The notes under the pieces were generated by a model, which worked only from the letters and a program-made list of their open reading frames with translations, ran no database searches and was not told the origin of the DNA. Below are positions 1-9,850 of a DNA stretch of 64,000 nt, piece after piece. The stretch covers positions 8,010,501 to 8,074,500 of the forward strand of contig NC_090697.1 of the NCBI RefSeq assembly GCF_040954835.1, read 5' to 3'. The position numbers and the translations under genes are program-made. How positions within the stretch are numbered: the stretch's first letter is position 1; every line of letters starts with the position of its first letter. Source of the DNA: Lepisosteus oculatus. Lineage: Eukaryota; Chordata; Actinopteri; Semionotiformes; Lepisosteidae.

Positions 1-364
1 GTGGATTTTGCCAATTTGGTCATTTAATAAAAGTTCTGAGGATATCCGAGAGCTATCCAATATACACACGTCCAGTGTGGACTGGGCAGTAACGTCGTGA
101 TATGGTGTTACACACTAGACATTTCTGCGTACAGCTGAGGAGTTGCTTGCAGTTTTGATTTGGTGTGATAGGATGTGACACATTATCAGTAGGGTTTGGT
201 GATTTAAAGGTGCTGTTTGCTATTTGTGAAGTGATCTAATTTTTATATGTGAATTTCTTCCACAATAGTTAATAAAACAGCATCTCGATTCTCCTGGTGA
301 GCACACGATGTCAAGAATGTTTATGTAACAACATCAGTAGAAGGAGCACTCCTGTCAGCATACA
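1..364. other. Non-coding stretch, nothing recognised
   Basis: No splice-supported coding sequence, RNA gene or repeat family was recognised here. The only long open frames are low-complexity AT-rich chance frames. Confidence 0.4.
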
Positions 365-425
365 ATTCCATTTATTTTTATATAGCGCCTTTCACAACAA
401 GGTTGCCCCAAGGCATTTAACGAAG
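365..425 (-). repeat. LINE (L2-like) 3'-tail fragment
   Basis: Read on the minus strand this is a GC box followed by GGCGCTATATAAAAATAAAT, the kind of 3' end seen in L2-clade LINEs and the SINEs they move. The better preserved L2 copy at 748-1930 ends in the same style (AAAGCGCTTTGAG, then GCTATATAAAATAAA). No coding remnant of this copy is seen to its right, so it is probably a very short 5'-truncated insertion. The family assignment is inference. Confidence 0.45.
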
Positions 426-747
426 CAGTGTGACAGTACATGACATTACAGGCATACAGGCATACAGCAGATGTTCAATATTTGCTCGAAAATATGGTTC
501 TAAAGTTGTTCTCAAGATTAACTTTTTTAAGGTTATAGATTGGTTTAAATGTATTTGGCCGTTCAAGCCAATAAATCCAAAAAACAGATGCCTATGTTTC
601 TGGAAGTTGGGGCTGTGTGATTTTGTTTTTTGCTTTATGCAGTGCTACACAATCGGTTACGTCTACACCAGCAGCCCCACTTCCCATCAAATAAAAATAT
701 ATAGACGAGCTGTGAATTAATACGCAATATACATAAATAATAAGTAA
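426..747. other. Non-coding stretch, nothing recognised
   Basis: A 96-codon open frame starting at 430 is cysteine- and phenylalanine-rich without any recognisable domain, and I treat it as chance. No repeat is recognised. Confidence 0.35.
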
Positions 748-1930
748 TACAGCACAGAAATGGCCCTGGTCAAAGTCACCAACGATCTTCTAATAGCTTC
801 TGATTCTGGTTCTCTTTCTATACTCATCCTCCTTGAACTCAGTGCTGCTTTTGACACTGTTGACCATGACATCTTACTTTCTCGTCTCGAGACTGTGTTT
901 GGAGTTTCTGACACTGCCCTCAACTGGTTCAAATCTTACCTCACTGATCGCTGCCACTTTGTCTCTCTTAATGGGTACAGGTCTGAAATTGGTCTTGTTA
1001 AGTCTGGTGTTCCTCAGGGCTCAATACTGGGCCCTTTGCTCTTCAGCATTTACATATTCCCTCTTGGTCAGCTTTTAAGATCACATGGCCTCAGCTTTCA
1101 TTTTTACGCTGACGATACTCAAATATACATCCATACCAAACCTGACACTGATGTGGCTGTCTCTATTCTATCTAATTGCATCTCTGACATAAAAATTTGG
1201 ATGACTCAAAACTTCCTTCATCTTAACTGTGACAAGACTGAAGTCATGCTTATTGGCACCCCCCATCAACTTCGTAAAGCCAGTCCTGTAACCCTGTGTA
1301 GATGGCTCTGTATTTGAGCTTCAATCAAAATTGAAAAACCTTGGGGTTATATTCGATTCTGGCTTAACATTCGACCCACATGTGCAGCATACTGCCAAAA
1401 CATATTTTTTTCACCTTAGAAATATCGAAAGACTACGCCCTATGCTATCATTAACTGTGGCTGAAAAGCTGATCAACACATTTGTATTCTCTCAAATTGA
1501 CTACTGCAATGCTCTTCTCGCAGGGGTATCAAAATCTACTCTGAACAAACTGCAGTATGTCCAAATTTTCTTCACATTCTGCCCTCCTTACTGTCCCCCA
1601 AGCCCATCTACATTGTATGGGTGACAGGGCCTTCTCCTGTTATGGCCCCAAGCTCTGGAACTCTTTGCCCAAAGATATCAGAGAGTCACCCTCTCTAAAC
1701 TCCTTCAAATTCAGGCTCAAAACCCTCTTCTTCAGAAAAGCCTTTACTTAACTGGTTCCATTCTTCACCCCTCTGCTCTTAGTACCACCATCCACTCCTT
1801 AGTACCACTCCTCTATATATTGTAATTGTGTCTTATCTTGTGTATTCTCCTTATTTATTGTTATTGTTATCCTGTAAAGCGCTTTGAGAAGCCACCTTTA
1901 AAGGTGCTATATAAAATAAAGTTTATTATA
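748..1930 (+). mobile_element. L2-clade LINE, 5'-truncated, reverse transcriptase remnant
   Basis: The conceptual protein shows the C-terminal half of a non-LTR reverse transcriptase. The motif AFDTVDHDILL comes first, then GVPQGSILGPLLF, then the catalytic box FYADDTQIY near 1100, followed by CDKTEVMLIG. After a frameshift near 1300 the frame resumes at KNLGVIFDSGLTFDPHV (from 1331) and continues to WNSLPKDIR and FKFRLKTLFFRKAF (to 1751). The insertion begins in the middle of the RT at about 748, so the endonuclease and the N-terminal RT are absent. A second break with loss of sequence lies near 1560. The 3' end is CTGTAAAGCGCTTTGAG, then GGTGCTATATAAAATAAAG. This is a dead copy. L2 assignment follows from the RT motif style and tail. 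Confidence 0.85.
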
Positions 1931-2932
1931 GTTTTTATTATCATATATATAATTATTACTATTAAAAAAACAATCGTTTTCTGTGTCTGTACATTCTGTT
2001 CGTCTGAGATTTGTTCTGGTTTTTTTTCCCATGAAAGACCATTACCCACAAGGCACATATGACTGTACATATTCAGGACTTCTACAAAGTTCTCGAAAGC
2101 TTTGATGTTTACAACCCCCAGGAATAAACTCAGGACACGTCGTTTACAAACGCAGAAGGTTTTCACATTTGCCACTAGGGGGCGCGGTCTTCTTTTTACC
2201 GCGGTCTTATTAGGGTGCTTTGAGAATTAGGACTTGTACTACTTGTAGCAGCAGTAGTAGATAGTAGTAGCAGCAGCAGCATTAGTAGTTGGAATTGTAC
2301 CCAAAAATCTACATTCAAGATTTGCTGTTTTCAACAGCAGGGGGCTTTCGGCATCTGTGAATCAAAATCCATCATCTGTGTTTACAGTATATTACAACAG
2401 CCACATTGAACTGCGAACTGCGAGGCTGATCATTTCTCACCTTTCAAAGCGATTAATTATTACCGACAATAAAGACAAATAAAATTGCACTATTAAATGT
2501 TTCAGCTGGCTGTAATAACCTGAGGAAGTAAAGAGAAGCTCTTCGTTTTAAATTACAGGAGAATTCACACGCTTCTGTCATGTTCCTCTAACTGGTTACG
2601 TCTTCATAAACGTCCACAGCCTTGGCATCGATCACACAGCTTCAGGCTTCTTCACGGTCTGTCTCACTTCCCCCACCGTGGAAAGAAATTGATCTGCATT
2701 TCGCAGCAGGTCGGTTAAAAGATCTGTCCGACCTTTCTAGCTTGAAGGTGGATCATCAAAAGGCACTGATTGGAGTGCTGTGAAACAGAGCAAGACAATC
2801 TGCAAAGCAGTGAAAAGCAACACATCTGTTCCCGGACTAGACACGCACGCACGCATAAATGTATTTATATTATAGTTTGTATAATTATAGAGGTTGCACA
2901 ATATCTACACAACACATAACGTATAAGCACAT
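1931..2932. other. Non-coding interval with one trinucleotide tract
   Basis: No gene is recognised. An impure TAG/CAG trinucleotide repeat occupies about 2237-2291. The rest is ordinary AT-rich sequence. Confidence 0.4.
2237..2291. repeat. Impure (TAG/CAG)n microsatellite
   Basis: The stretch consists of alternating tag and cag triplets interrupted by single-base changes. It is not in any supported coding frame. Confidence 0.7.
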
Positions 2933-3417
2933 TGTTACGAGACGTTCTTTCAGGACCCTAAACAGAGGACACAATCCGGAGGGGAGTGAACACACACTGG
3001 GGGGAGACGAGGAAGCGGGCGGGGGCCCGTGGTCCAGGCGAACTGTCCAAAGGGAAATCCAGTGCAGGCGAAAGTCCAGGGCCGGGAGATCAATCCAAGA
3101 CGAAATAAAACAAAGTTAAAAACCGCAGCGGGATCCGGCGAAGGGTCGGGGGGGGGAAGGGGGAACGGAACCAGGCGCTCCAGGTCCCGGGTTCGGCTGG
3201 GTCAGGACACCTAGGAGGCGAACGCCACCCGAGCCGCGGACTTAGGGCGACTCGGTGGTAGGCGAGTCTCCGGGCGCCCGTGTTCCCGAGCAGAGCCCGG
3301 AACAGAGTGAGCGCCGGGCTTTTAAAGGTGGGCTGGAACAGGGAGCAGGTGCACAACAGCAACTAAAAAGTGAACGAGCCGGAGCGCCCTTAAGGGGGAG
3401 GGACTGCAATCGTGACA
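2933..3417 (-). mobile_element. Solo LTR (Ty3/gypsy-like), 485 bp, with 5-bp target duplication
   Basis: The element begins TGTTACGA and ends TCGTGACA, so its ends are inverted repeats with one mismatch and the canonical TG...CA termini. It is flanked by a perfect 5-bp duplication CACAT at 2928-2932 and 3418-3422. The interior is GC-rich (about 3000-3340). Read on the minus strand it contains a TATA-like TTTAAAAG box about 90 bases in, which suggests minus orientation. No gag, pol or env frame is adjacent, so this is a solo LTR left by recombination between two LTRs. The gypsy assignment is inference from termini and duplication length. Confidence 0.8.
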
Positions 3418-3953
3418 CACATACTGTAGTGTGTAAGCAGCCCCTTAATGTATGAATACATGTATTTTGCTCAACTTTGTTTCTACAGTTTACATGATAT
3501 ATAGCAGCAGTTTGGGTTCTACCAGCACTGTTGTTGAACAGTACAGAAGTTACTGCATTGTAGGATAAGACCTTAACTATAACCAACAGGCTATAACAAT
3601 GTTAGAAATACAAGGCGTTGTTCTTAGTTCTGACTACTTTGTAGCTGAGGTGCAGTCAACTACTCTGATTCTTTGATAGCCAATATTTCTTTGTTGGTTT
3701 AGCTCATATTTAAATAGCAGGACCCTGCTTTCTGAAAATGAGATACAACGCCCTCCAATTTGTTGGAAGAAAAAAATAAGATGTACATATCAGTTATACA
3801 GGATGATATAAAACTGAATTTTTCTCATCTGGATTGCATGTTATCGTATTTTCTAAAATGAAAAAAAAATCAAACTGAAAACCTTTGAGAAATTTAAAAT
3901 GGTAAAAATGGCCTTCAGTCATAAGTACAAATGATTAATGAACTGTCATGTTA
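3418..3953. other. Non-coding stretch, nothing recognised
   Basis: AT-rich sequence between the solo LTR and a SINE. No supported gene or repeat was seen. Confidence 0.4.
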
Positions 3954-4347
3954 GTGGCTATTATCACCCTGCAACTCACACCTGCCAACCCACTGAAGCT
4001 AAGTGGGTGGGAGCCTGGTCAGTACCTGGATGGGAGACCTCCTGGGAAAGCTAAGGCTGCTGCTGTTAGAGGTGTTAGTGGGGCCAGCAGGGGGCGCTCA
4101 CCCTGTGGTCCATGTGGGTCCTAATGCCCCAGTATAGTGATGTGGACACTGTACTGTAAAAAGGCCCTGTCCTTTGAATGAGACCTAAATTGAGGTCCTG
4201 ACTTGCTGTGCTCATTAAAAATCTGAGGGTGTTTCTCTAAAAGAGTAGGGGTGTTGACTAATCCTGGTGGTGCTACACACTGGTGGTTGTGAAGGGGGTG
4301 GAGTGTCTGGGGAAACACTATATAAGTGTAAAGAATTAATTATTATG
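3954..4347 (+). mobile_element. 5S-rRNA-derived SINE (SINE3 type), copy A
   Basis: The head (about 3963-4050) reads like 5S rRNA. It has a CACCCTG stretch, then GAAGCTAAG, then GCCTGGTCAGTACCTGGATG and GGAGACCTCCTGGGAA, which matches the internal promoter region of 5S genes in order and spacing. A body follows that includes GGGCGCTCACCCTG and GTCCTAATGCCCCAGTATAG. The 3' tail ends ACTATATAAGTGTAAAG. Compared with longer copies in the window, a central section after the AGAGTAGGGGTG block is missing. It is the only copy here in plus orientation. Confidence 0.85.
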
Positions 4348-4628
4348 ATCCTAAGTAACTGCATCACACACACATTTGAACAGCACAGAGACACTGTGAT
4401 ATTGCTTTGTTTGCTCTGGCTACTCTGGCTGTCCTTTTGGTAATCAGAAATTTGATCAACATTGATTTTTTTTTTGTTTTTTGGAAGATGGTTGTGAATT
4501 TATAACTTGGCATAATAAGGCACCTTAGTGATAGTGACAGACATCCTGGCTGTTGCTCAAACAGCAGACAGAATAAATCTGAATTTAAATGTTTAATTTC
4601 AATGTGCTTTTAATAGTCAAACGGGGCC

Positions 4629-5218
4629 TGTCATGGAAATATAACTATCAAGGAAGCCACAAGAGAGAGTTCTCACCTAAGTAAGGACTTTATTTCAATA
4701 TTGCAATATTGGGAGCCCTGCTGCCACTCTGCAGCGTGCATTAAAGACTCAACTCGTTACAAGCAGGACAGGGTTTTTATAAGATGTTGCGCTGTAAGAG
4801 AAAGCTCAGCACTTTGTCCCTTCTAACACTTCCCCTTTCCCTAAGACAAAACAGATTACATCATAAAAACGAAAGAAGAAGCACCAATAGATTTGTTTCA
4901 AAGCTTAACAGTTACCTTCAGCTAATCTAATGACTCAGACAGTACATCCTGTTTTGATACACTGTCTTCTAAAAGTAACCTAGACAGTGCGTAGTTTGTT
5001 GACACACTGTCTTCTAAAAATCTGCATGTAGCAGAGCAGTTACATCCTTGTTATATATTTTCCTAAAGCTCTCTACATTTTAAGAATCAATTTACTTATT
5101 AGATTTCCATTTCAGGCCTTTACATAATTTCAGTTGTAAAACACTGCTGGAGTGTCAAACGACAACTTCCATGTTGATGAGCTGCTGAAGCTCTGGCTGG
5201 TCGTGACACACTAGGCAG
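4629..5218 (-). mobile_element. ERV-like long terminal repeat, about 590 bp
   Basis: On the minus strand the segment starts TGTCACGACC and ends CCATGACA, giving short inverted termini. It contains a TATA-type box (TTATAAAAACCC) followed after roughly 90 bases by an AATAAA signal and then about 60 bases to the end. That is the U3-R-U5 order expected of a retroviral LTR. I see no matching target duplication at the two edges (GGGCC on the left, CACTA on the right), so a boundary may be misplaced or the copy rearranged. No internal viral gene is nearby. The exact retroelement class is uncertain. Confidence 0.6.
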
Positions 5219-7333
5219 ACTGATCTACTACTCAGCTATCAAGACCACGATCACACACATATTGCATTCATTACAATCAGGCTCATTGTTTCACACTTTT
5301 CTTCTTTTGCTTAGGTTATTCCTTCTTGTATTTATTAAACATGCCAATAAAGGTCGACATGTAGTCTGCATCAGATGGATGTATAACCAATAAAACCTCT
5401 GTACTTACCCAAAGGTTACTTGCCAGACACAACCTGCAGTGTCAAAAGCCAGTGTCTGCTTCTTATACAATTAAGGACTAGACCAGATGTGTCCACATGT
5501 CCTAGAGAGGAGGTGTGTCTGCTGGGTTTCATTCCAGATCAGCTCTAGACGAGTTAAACAAGCTAGAAACTAGCTGAACAAAACAGTTCGGGTTTTCCCA
5601 TCTCGACTATTCCCACTGCTTTGGGGACATGCGTGGAGCTCTGTATACTGTTTGCAAATGATTTTCTACCCAAGAGCCACTGCATTCACCTCACGTTTCA
5701 AACTTTACAGTGTCACAGGATAGAGCAAGTGATGGGCTGGGAACCAATCACATTGAGCCACGCACCATCACAACACCACGTTTGTACATTCGGCCATGTG
5801 TATTTTACATTTTTCGAATATCCTGTAGCACAGAGAACTCTTCTAGAAATCATTCTCCATATTGTATACTCCTCGTTAGAGAAAGCAATGAGGACCTATA
5901 GATTCTTTTTTTTCCTTGTAGAGAACAAGATGCCTGACAGTTACAGGTTTATGTTTGGACTTAACGATTTTAACCAAAACACATTCAAGGTAAAATTAAA
6001 TGAAGGACAAAAAGGCTGTTGTGGGGGATGCCAAATATTTTAATTCAAATTTGAGAGCACACACACGTGTGTGACACACACTCAACAAATTGCAGATTAG
6101 TGGGCTCAAGCAGCAATGCTTTTTTTTTTCTTATCACATGATCCTGGAATAATAAAAATAAACTGTTGCAACACAAAGTCTGGAATTTTGATACTGTATA
6201 TTACTTTCCATTTCTGCACCTTTTTAGATCCAAGAAATCAAAATAGCTGCCTGACTACATATGGCAGAGGTTCCCAGCTATGGACTAGAGTCCAGTAGGT
6301 CTTTCGAGTCTCTTTTTAAAACAAGTGCTTAAGGCTGTGGAAAAAGTTCCAATTAAATCTTAAAGTTGGATCAATTTAACACTTCTCCTAGATGAAGAGC
6401 TACCTACAGGAGACATAGAAACCCTGCTGGATTTCACATTTCAAAGCTACAAGCTGGGAACCCCTAAAAAACGGCATGAGAGAACAAGCCTATTTTAAAA
6501 TCAACCTATCTAATCACAAGAAAACATCTTTCCTTTGACAACTTCCATTATATTTTCTTTGGATCTTAACCCAAGAACTCACAGATGACATTATAAGATA
6601 CAACAAAGACACATAAATAAATGTTCTTTCTTGAACTTCAGGTCAGTGCTGGTAATACCACCTCAAGAACGATGCTTCTTTAACAGTCTAGCAGGCAGCT
6701 TTCCTTCTCTGAGGTCGCAATTCTTACATTATAAAACTTTCACATCTTCATCCCAGCTCTTGGACTTCACAAAGATTGTGCCACTTGGATTGCAGAATCC
6801 TCCGCAGTGCATTCAATGAATAGCAGCCATTCAGGATGACGCAGTTTTAAGAACCACAGTTCATTCCATTTATGTTAGAAGCTAGGTGCCTCAGCACCTG
6901 TGTGGTTATCAGTCTTGTGCAAATTTGTAAGAATCTCTTCTTACCTTCATTGTGCCCCAATGGGTACTGCAGTCTTCAAATGTATAGGTTTTTTTTGTTC
7001 AGTTTTGTTTTCTAGACAAAATAAAACCATTTAAAAAGTGCAACACCTCGGGGTGCTTAATACATTTTAAGTTTCAGTAACAAAACTATATTTTACTTTG
7101 GTTAAAATAACATGAAAAAATATACACAAATATTACAGTATTTACATTTACACAAGTTTCTTAAACTGTACAAGGCCGCTGTTCTGCACAAGTATAAAAT
7201 CTAAAACAGCCCAAAACTTCGGGACTTCCTGTTGCAACGATTTCCTATTCCAGTGCTCCTCCGAGTCGTGTTTTCAGTGCCGATTCCCAGAGGGGTACGA
7301 CGTTTTTTTTTTCTTCTGCTTCCGAATCTCCAG
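5219..7333 (-). other. PNRC1 downstream region and 3'UTR (end not resolved)
   Basis: This interval follows the PNRC1 stop codon. The part nearest the gene (about 6600-7333) is AT-rich with long T and A runs, as expected for a 3'UTR, but no convincing AATAAA plus cleavage context could be fixed on the minus strand. A small hAT-like MITE sits at 6265-6466. The open frame at 5621-6043 (plus strand) shows no domain and is treated as chance. Confidence 0.45.
6265..6466. mobile_element. Short hAT-like MITE, about 200 bp
   Basis: The left end reads CAGAGGTTCCCAGCT and the right end, reverse complemented, reads TAGGGGTTCCCAGCT, so 13 of 15 positions agree. The CAGRGGTTC start is typical of hAT elements. 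The flanking 8-mers ACATATGG and AAAAACGG agree at only 5 of 8 positions, so the duplication is weak. No coding content. Confidence 0.5.
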
Positions 7334-7807
7334 TCACGGCTCCGCCTGGACCTTCAGCAGAGTCTTCAGGTGAACGGTCATGAGCTCCCGGCTGGGGCCG
7401 CTGGCCCGGGGGCCCCTCTCCCCCACCCAATGGCTCGGGGGCTTGGGGAGCACGCTGGGGGAGGGCGGCTCGCTGAACTTGGCGCCGGCGTAGTTCTTCT
7501 CGCCATCCCTGAGGGGCTCTTCGGGGCCGGGCTCGGCCGCGCGGACTGCGGCCAGCTTGTGGAAAACGTCACCCGAGTGTAGCGGTTTCTTCCCCTCGCC
7601 GCCGCACAGCTCCAGAGGAGGAGACCTGAGGCGGGGGCCGTTCTCCTGCCCCCTCGCTGGGGAGACCTCGCCGAGCGTGCTGGGCCTGGCCCTCTGGCTG
7701 CTGCCATTCAGAGGCTGGGCTGGCTGCTCACATTTGTTCAGGTTGTACACAGAGTGGCCGCTGGTAAAGGGGGCTCTGTCGGCTCTTCCTGTTTTTGACT
7801 TCAATAC
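7334..7807 (-). CDS. PNRC1: PNRC1 coding exon 2 (terminal)
   Basis: The exon encodes residues 138-294 and the TGA at 7336-7334. It begins GTA TTG AAG right after a TTAG acceptor, giving VLKSK in the same frame as exon 1; a matching KEVLKSK junction is remembered in mammalian PNRC1. It carries the conserved NYAGAKF block, the SH3-binding proline motif and the LKTLL box. The exon is GC-rich, which explains the many overlapping chance frames on both strands. Confidence 0.93.
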   Translation of the reverse strand, partial: VLKSKTGRADRAPFTSGHSVYNLNKCEQPAQPLNGSSQRARPSTLGEVSPARGQENGPRLRSPPLELCGGEGKKPLHSGDVFHKLAAVRAAEPGPEEPLRDGEKNYAGAKFSEPPSPSVLPKPPSHWVGERGPRASGPSRELMTVHLKTLLKVQAEP

Positions 7808-9474
7808 CTAAGGGGAATAAATAAGAATAAATGCGCCTTTAGATCGCAACAACTTAAACCCGCGTTTAAGGACGGCTCCTTAGAAAAATGTTTCTCCCAT
7901 CTCGCAGTACATCGGAGAAACGACCTCGCTGTTTGAACTCTTTGTGTTGTCACTTTCAGTGTCGGTTAAAGAGGTTTTGATGTTCCAGAGAGACAAGACT
8001 TTATTGATCCCGAAGGGAAATCGAGGCGTTACAGCAGGCCCAGCCCAAGACAAGCAAAAACAAGACATCAGAATAGACGGAAAATTAAAATACGTACAGT
8101 AATACACAATAAATATATAAGTGTTTGCAAAATATGCTCACTGTAAAACAAAACGTGCATAGGTATATTCAGATTGAGTGTCGAAAAAGCACAATAGTGC
8201 AACATGCTTTCCATGTTATCCGATACTTCAATCACAAACTACAAAGGAATCTGCGTTTTTTGTTTACAGTAGTGATTCTAGACGTTATGTAATTTCTACA
8301 ATAGGTAACCGAAGAACATTCAGGGGTAATTTCCAACTTCATCCCGCTGCTGGGCAGGTCAAGCTTATATCGCAAGAAAAATAAATCCAGTAATGACGTT
8401 TAAACAACAAGGCGGTTATTAGGCTATGTCATCCGGTTTCGGGGTTATTATTATTACATAATAACCCGACCGCCTTGGCACAGCGCCATCAGAAAACTGT
8501 TGAGGATCCTTCATCAACCTCGGCTCAAACTGCACGTTCGCACCTGGCACAACCTAACCCACTACCGCCCGCCCCCGCAGGCTCGCGGCTCCTCATTACT
8601 TATTCATATTGCCGAGGACCGCCGCGCTGATTGGCTGATCTGAGAACCGCCGTCATATTTTCCAGCGGTGGGTCAACCAAACTCGTTTGATTTCCGCCGA
8701 ATTGGAACAGCGGTAGCGGGCAGCTAACCCAGCGCACCACATAATGGGCAATGTATACAAAACAAACGCTGGGGACCCACAGCCCTTAATGAAGTGTCGT
8801 CACCTCAACGACCACAATATTTACGCATGGATGCGTTACTAAACTATTCTAAACAAATAAAACGTGAAATGTTCACTTCCGTTATTGGTATACATCAAGC
8901 GAATTACATCAGGTAGCAAAACAAGCTGTTGCCCCCCACCACCTTTGACACCGATGACACGGTTCCTGGGACCCTCTACAACAGTAATATCGCCACCCGT
9001 TGTTCTCGTCTTTATCACGCACCCGGTGATGTTTCACAAACGAGAACTATATCGACATCTTACCTCCTTTTTGGCCCCTTGCTTGAGGTGGTGGAGTGTA
9101 ATTGCAGTAGCAGCCTGCGCTCGGTTGGCGACAGCCTCAGTCTTTTTGATGCCAGCCCCGGGGCTGCTGCTGCTGTTGTTGTTGATGTCTGTGAAGCGTG
9201 TGGTGCCATTTCGGAGCAGAGCCGGGTGTTTCTGGCCCTGCTGCTGCTGCTGGTGGTGGTGGTGGTGAAGGAGGTGGTAATGGTGTCGGTTCTGCAAGCC
9301 CGTGGAGGCTGAGCGCACTCGCCTCCCCCCTTTCTTCAGCAGCGCCTGCCTTTTGTTCAGGTTCGACCCGACGGGGGTGGGCTTGCTGTTCTCGATGTTA
9401 TCGAGTTTAGACTCGATGTGGTGGCTGAGAGTTTCCCCGAGCATGATCTGAAAGTCGCACGAAGGAGGATACAT
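7334..9474 (-). CDS. PNRC1: PNRC1, proline-rich nuclear receptor coactivator 1 (two coding exons)
   Basis: Joining 9474-9064 to 7807-7334 gives 294 residues. PNRC proteins are small nuclear coactivators that bind nuclear receptors and link to the decapping machinery. The C-terminus is diagnostic: NYAGAKF, then the SH3-binding motif SEPPSPSVLPKPP (residues 249-261), then HLKTLLKVQ with the LxxLL receptor-binding box LKTLL at 284-288. The wording RELMTVHLKTLLKVQ fits PNRC1 rather than PNRC2. The N-terminal half has a basic patch (KKGGRRVR) followed by a His/Gln-rich tract. The start is ATG at 9474; an in-frame TAG lies two codons upstream (9480-9478), so no earlier start exists in this exon. 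The intron is 1256 bp with a GTAAGA donor and a TTAG acceptor. The gene is divergent from RNGTT. Confidence 0.93.
7808..9063 (-). other. PNRC1 intron 1 with an internal GC-rich block
   Basis: The intron runs from GTAAGA (9063 downward) to TTAG (7808). It holds an LINE-tail-like piece at about 7986-8045 and a CpG-rich block at about 8540-8720. Read on the minus strand that block contains AGCCAATCAGCGCGGCGG, a CCAAT box in a GC-rich setting, compatible with promoter activity. No further exon was recognised. Confidence 0.75.
7986..8045 (-). repeat. Retroposon 3'-tail-like fragment
   Basis: On the minus strand it reads ATTTCCCTTCGGGATCAATA followed by AAGTCTTGTC, a tail type that is common at the 3' ends of dispersed fish retroposons. 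The family is not identified. Confidence 0.35.
9064..9474 (-). CDS. PNRC1: PNRC1 coding exon 1
   Basis: The exon encodes residues 1-137, from MYPPSCDFQIML to KQGAKKE, and ends in phase 0 at AAG GAG followed by donor GTAAGA. It includes the basic segment LLKKGGRRVRS (residues 45-55), which resembles the basic stretch in mammalian PNRC1. Next comes a low-complexity run of His and Gln (about residues 64-80), then an Asn/Ser-rich run. The N-terminus itself is not similar to the human one as I remember it, which is usual for this fast-evolving half of the protein. Confidence 0.88.
9220..9285 (-). repeat. CAC/CAG triplet repeat coding for a His/Gln tract in PNRC1
   Basis: On the coding strand consecutive CAC codons pass directly into CAG codons and give HHHHHQQQQQ. 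Such triplet runs are prone to length change. Read on the plus strand it appears as ctg and gtg repeats. Confidence 0.8.
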
Positions 9475-9850
9475 CGGCTACCTGGAGCGGCAAAAAAAAA
9501 AACTTTCCTTTCAAAACAGCTCCGACTCCTTGTCAATGAGCCCATATACTTGCTCCGCACGGCCGTTTCCTCACTCTTTGTTGAGTCCAACCTGCTCGCT
9601 TGCTAAACAAGTCAAGTAAAGCTGTACCTGGAGCCTCGGCCTTTGTTTATCTTCCGATTCCGAAAATCTTTTCTTTCCGAAAAAATTGTTTTTTCTCTTG
9701 CCAAAAAGTCCCCTTTAAAGAGATGGCGCAGGATACAGAGTAAACGAAAATGGCGGAGCAGGAAGATTCACTTCCTTATTGTAAACAAAAAATCCGAGAA
9801 CACGCCAACGACTCCGCGCAAAGAGAAACAAGATTAAAAAGCAAACGAGT
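9475..9850 (-). promoter_or_regulatory. PNRC1 5'UTR and candidate promoter
   Basis: Directly upstream of the PNRC1 start codon. On the minus strand it contains CCGCCATTTT (9756-9747), a YY1-type core often found at transcription starts, and AAGGAAGTG near 9770-9778, an ETS-type core. There is no clear TATA box. The start site itself cannot be fixed from sequence. Confidence 0.5.

Noticed and set aside
430-720. 96-codon plus-strand open frame
   Set aside because: No domain, no splice or start context, and low-complexity composition; chance frame.
3029-3586. Several overlapping open frames around 3030-3590
   Set aside because: They arise from the GC-rich solo LTR at 2933-3417.
3954-4350. Functional 5S rRNA gene at the SINE head
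   Set aside because: Only part of the 5S sequence is present, it is joined to a SINE body, and it lacks the T-run terminator after 120 bases.
5621-6043. 140-codon plus-strand open frame downstream of PNRC1
   Set aside because: It overlaps the PNRC1 3' flank on the opposite strand and shows no recognisable motif.
7232-7811. Plus-strand frames opposite PNRC1 exon 2
   Set aside because: They are antisense shadows of a GC-rich coding exon.
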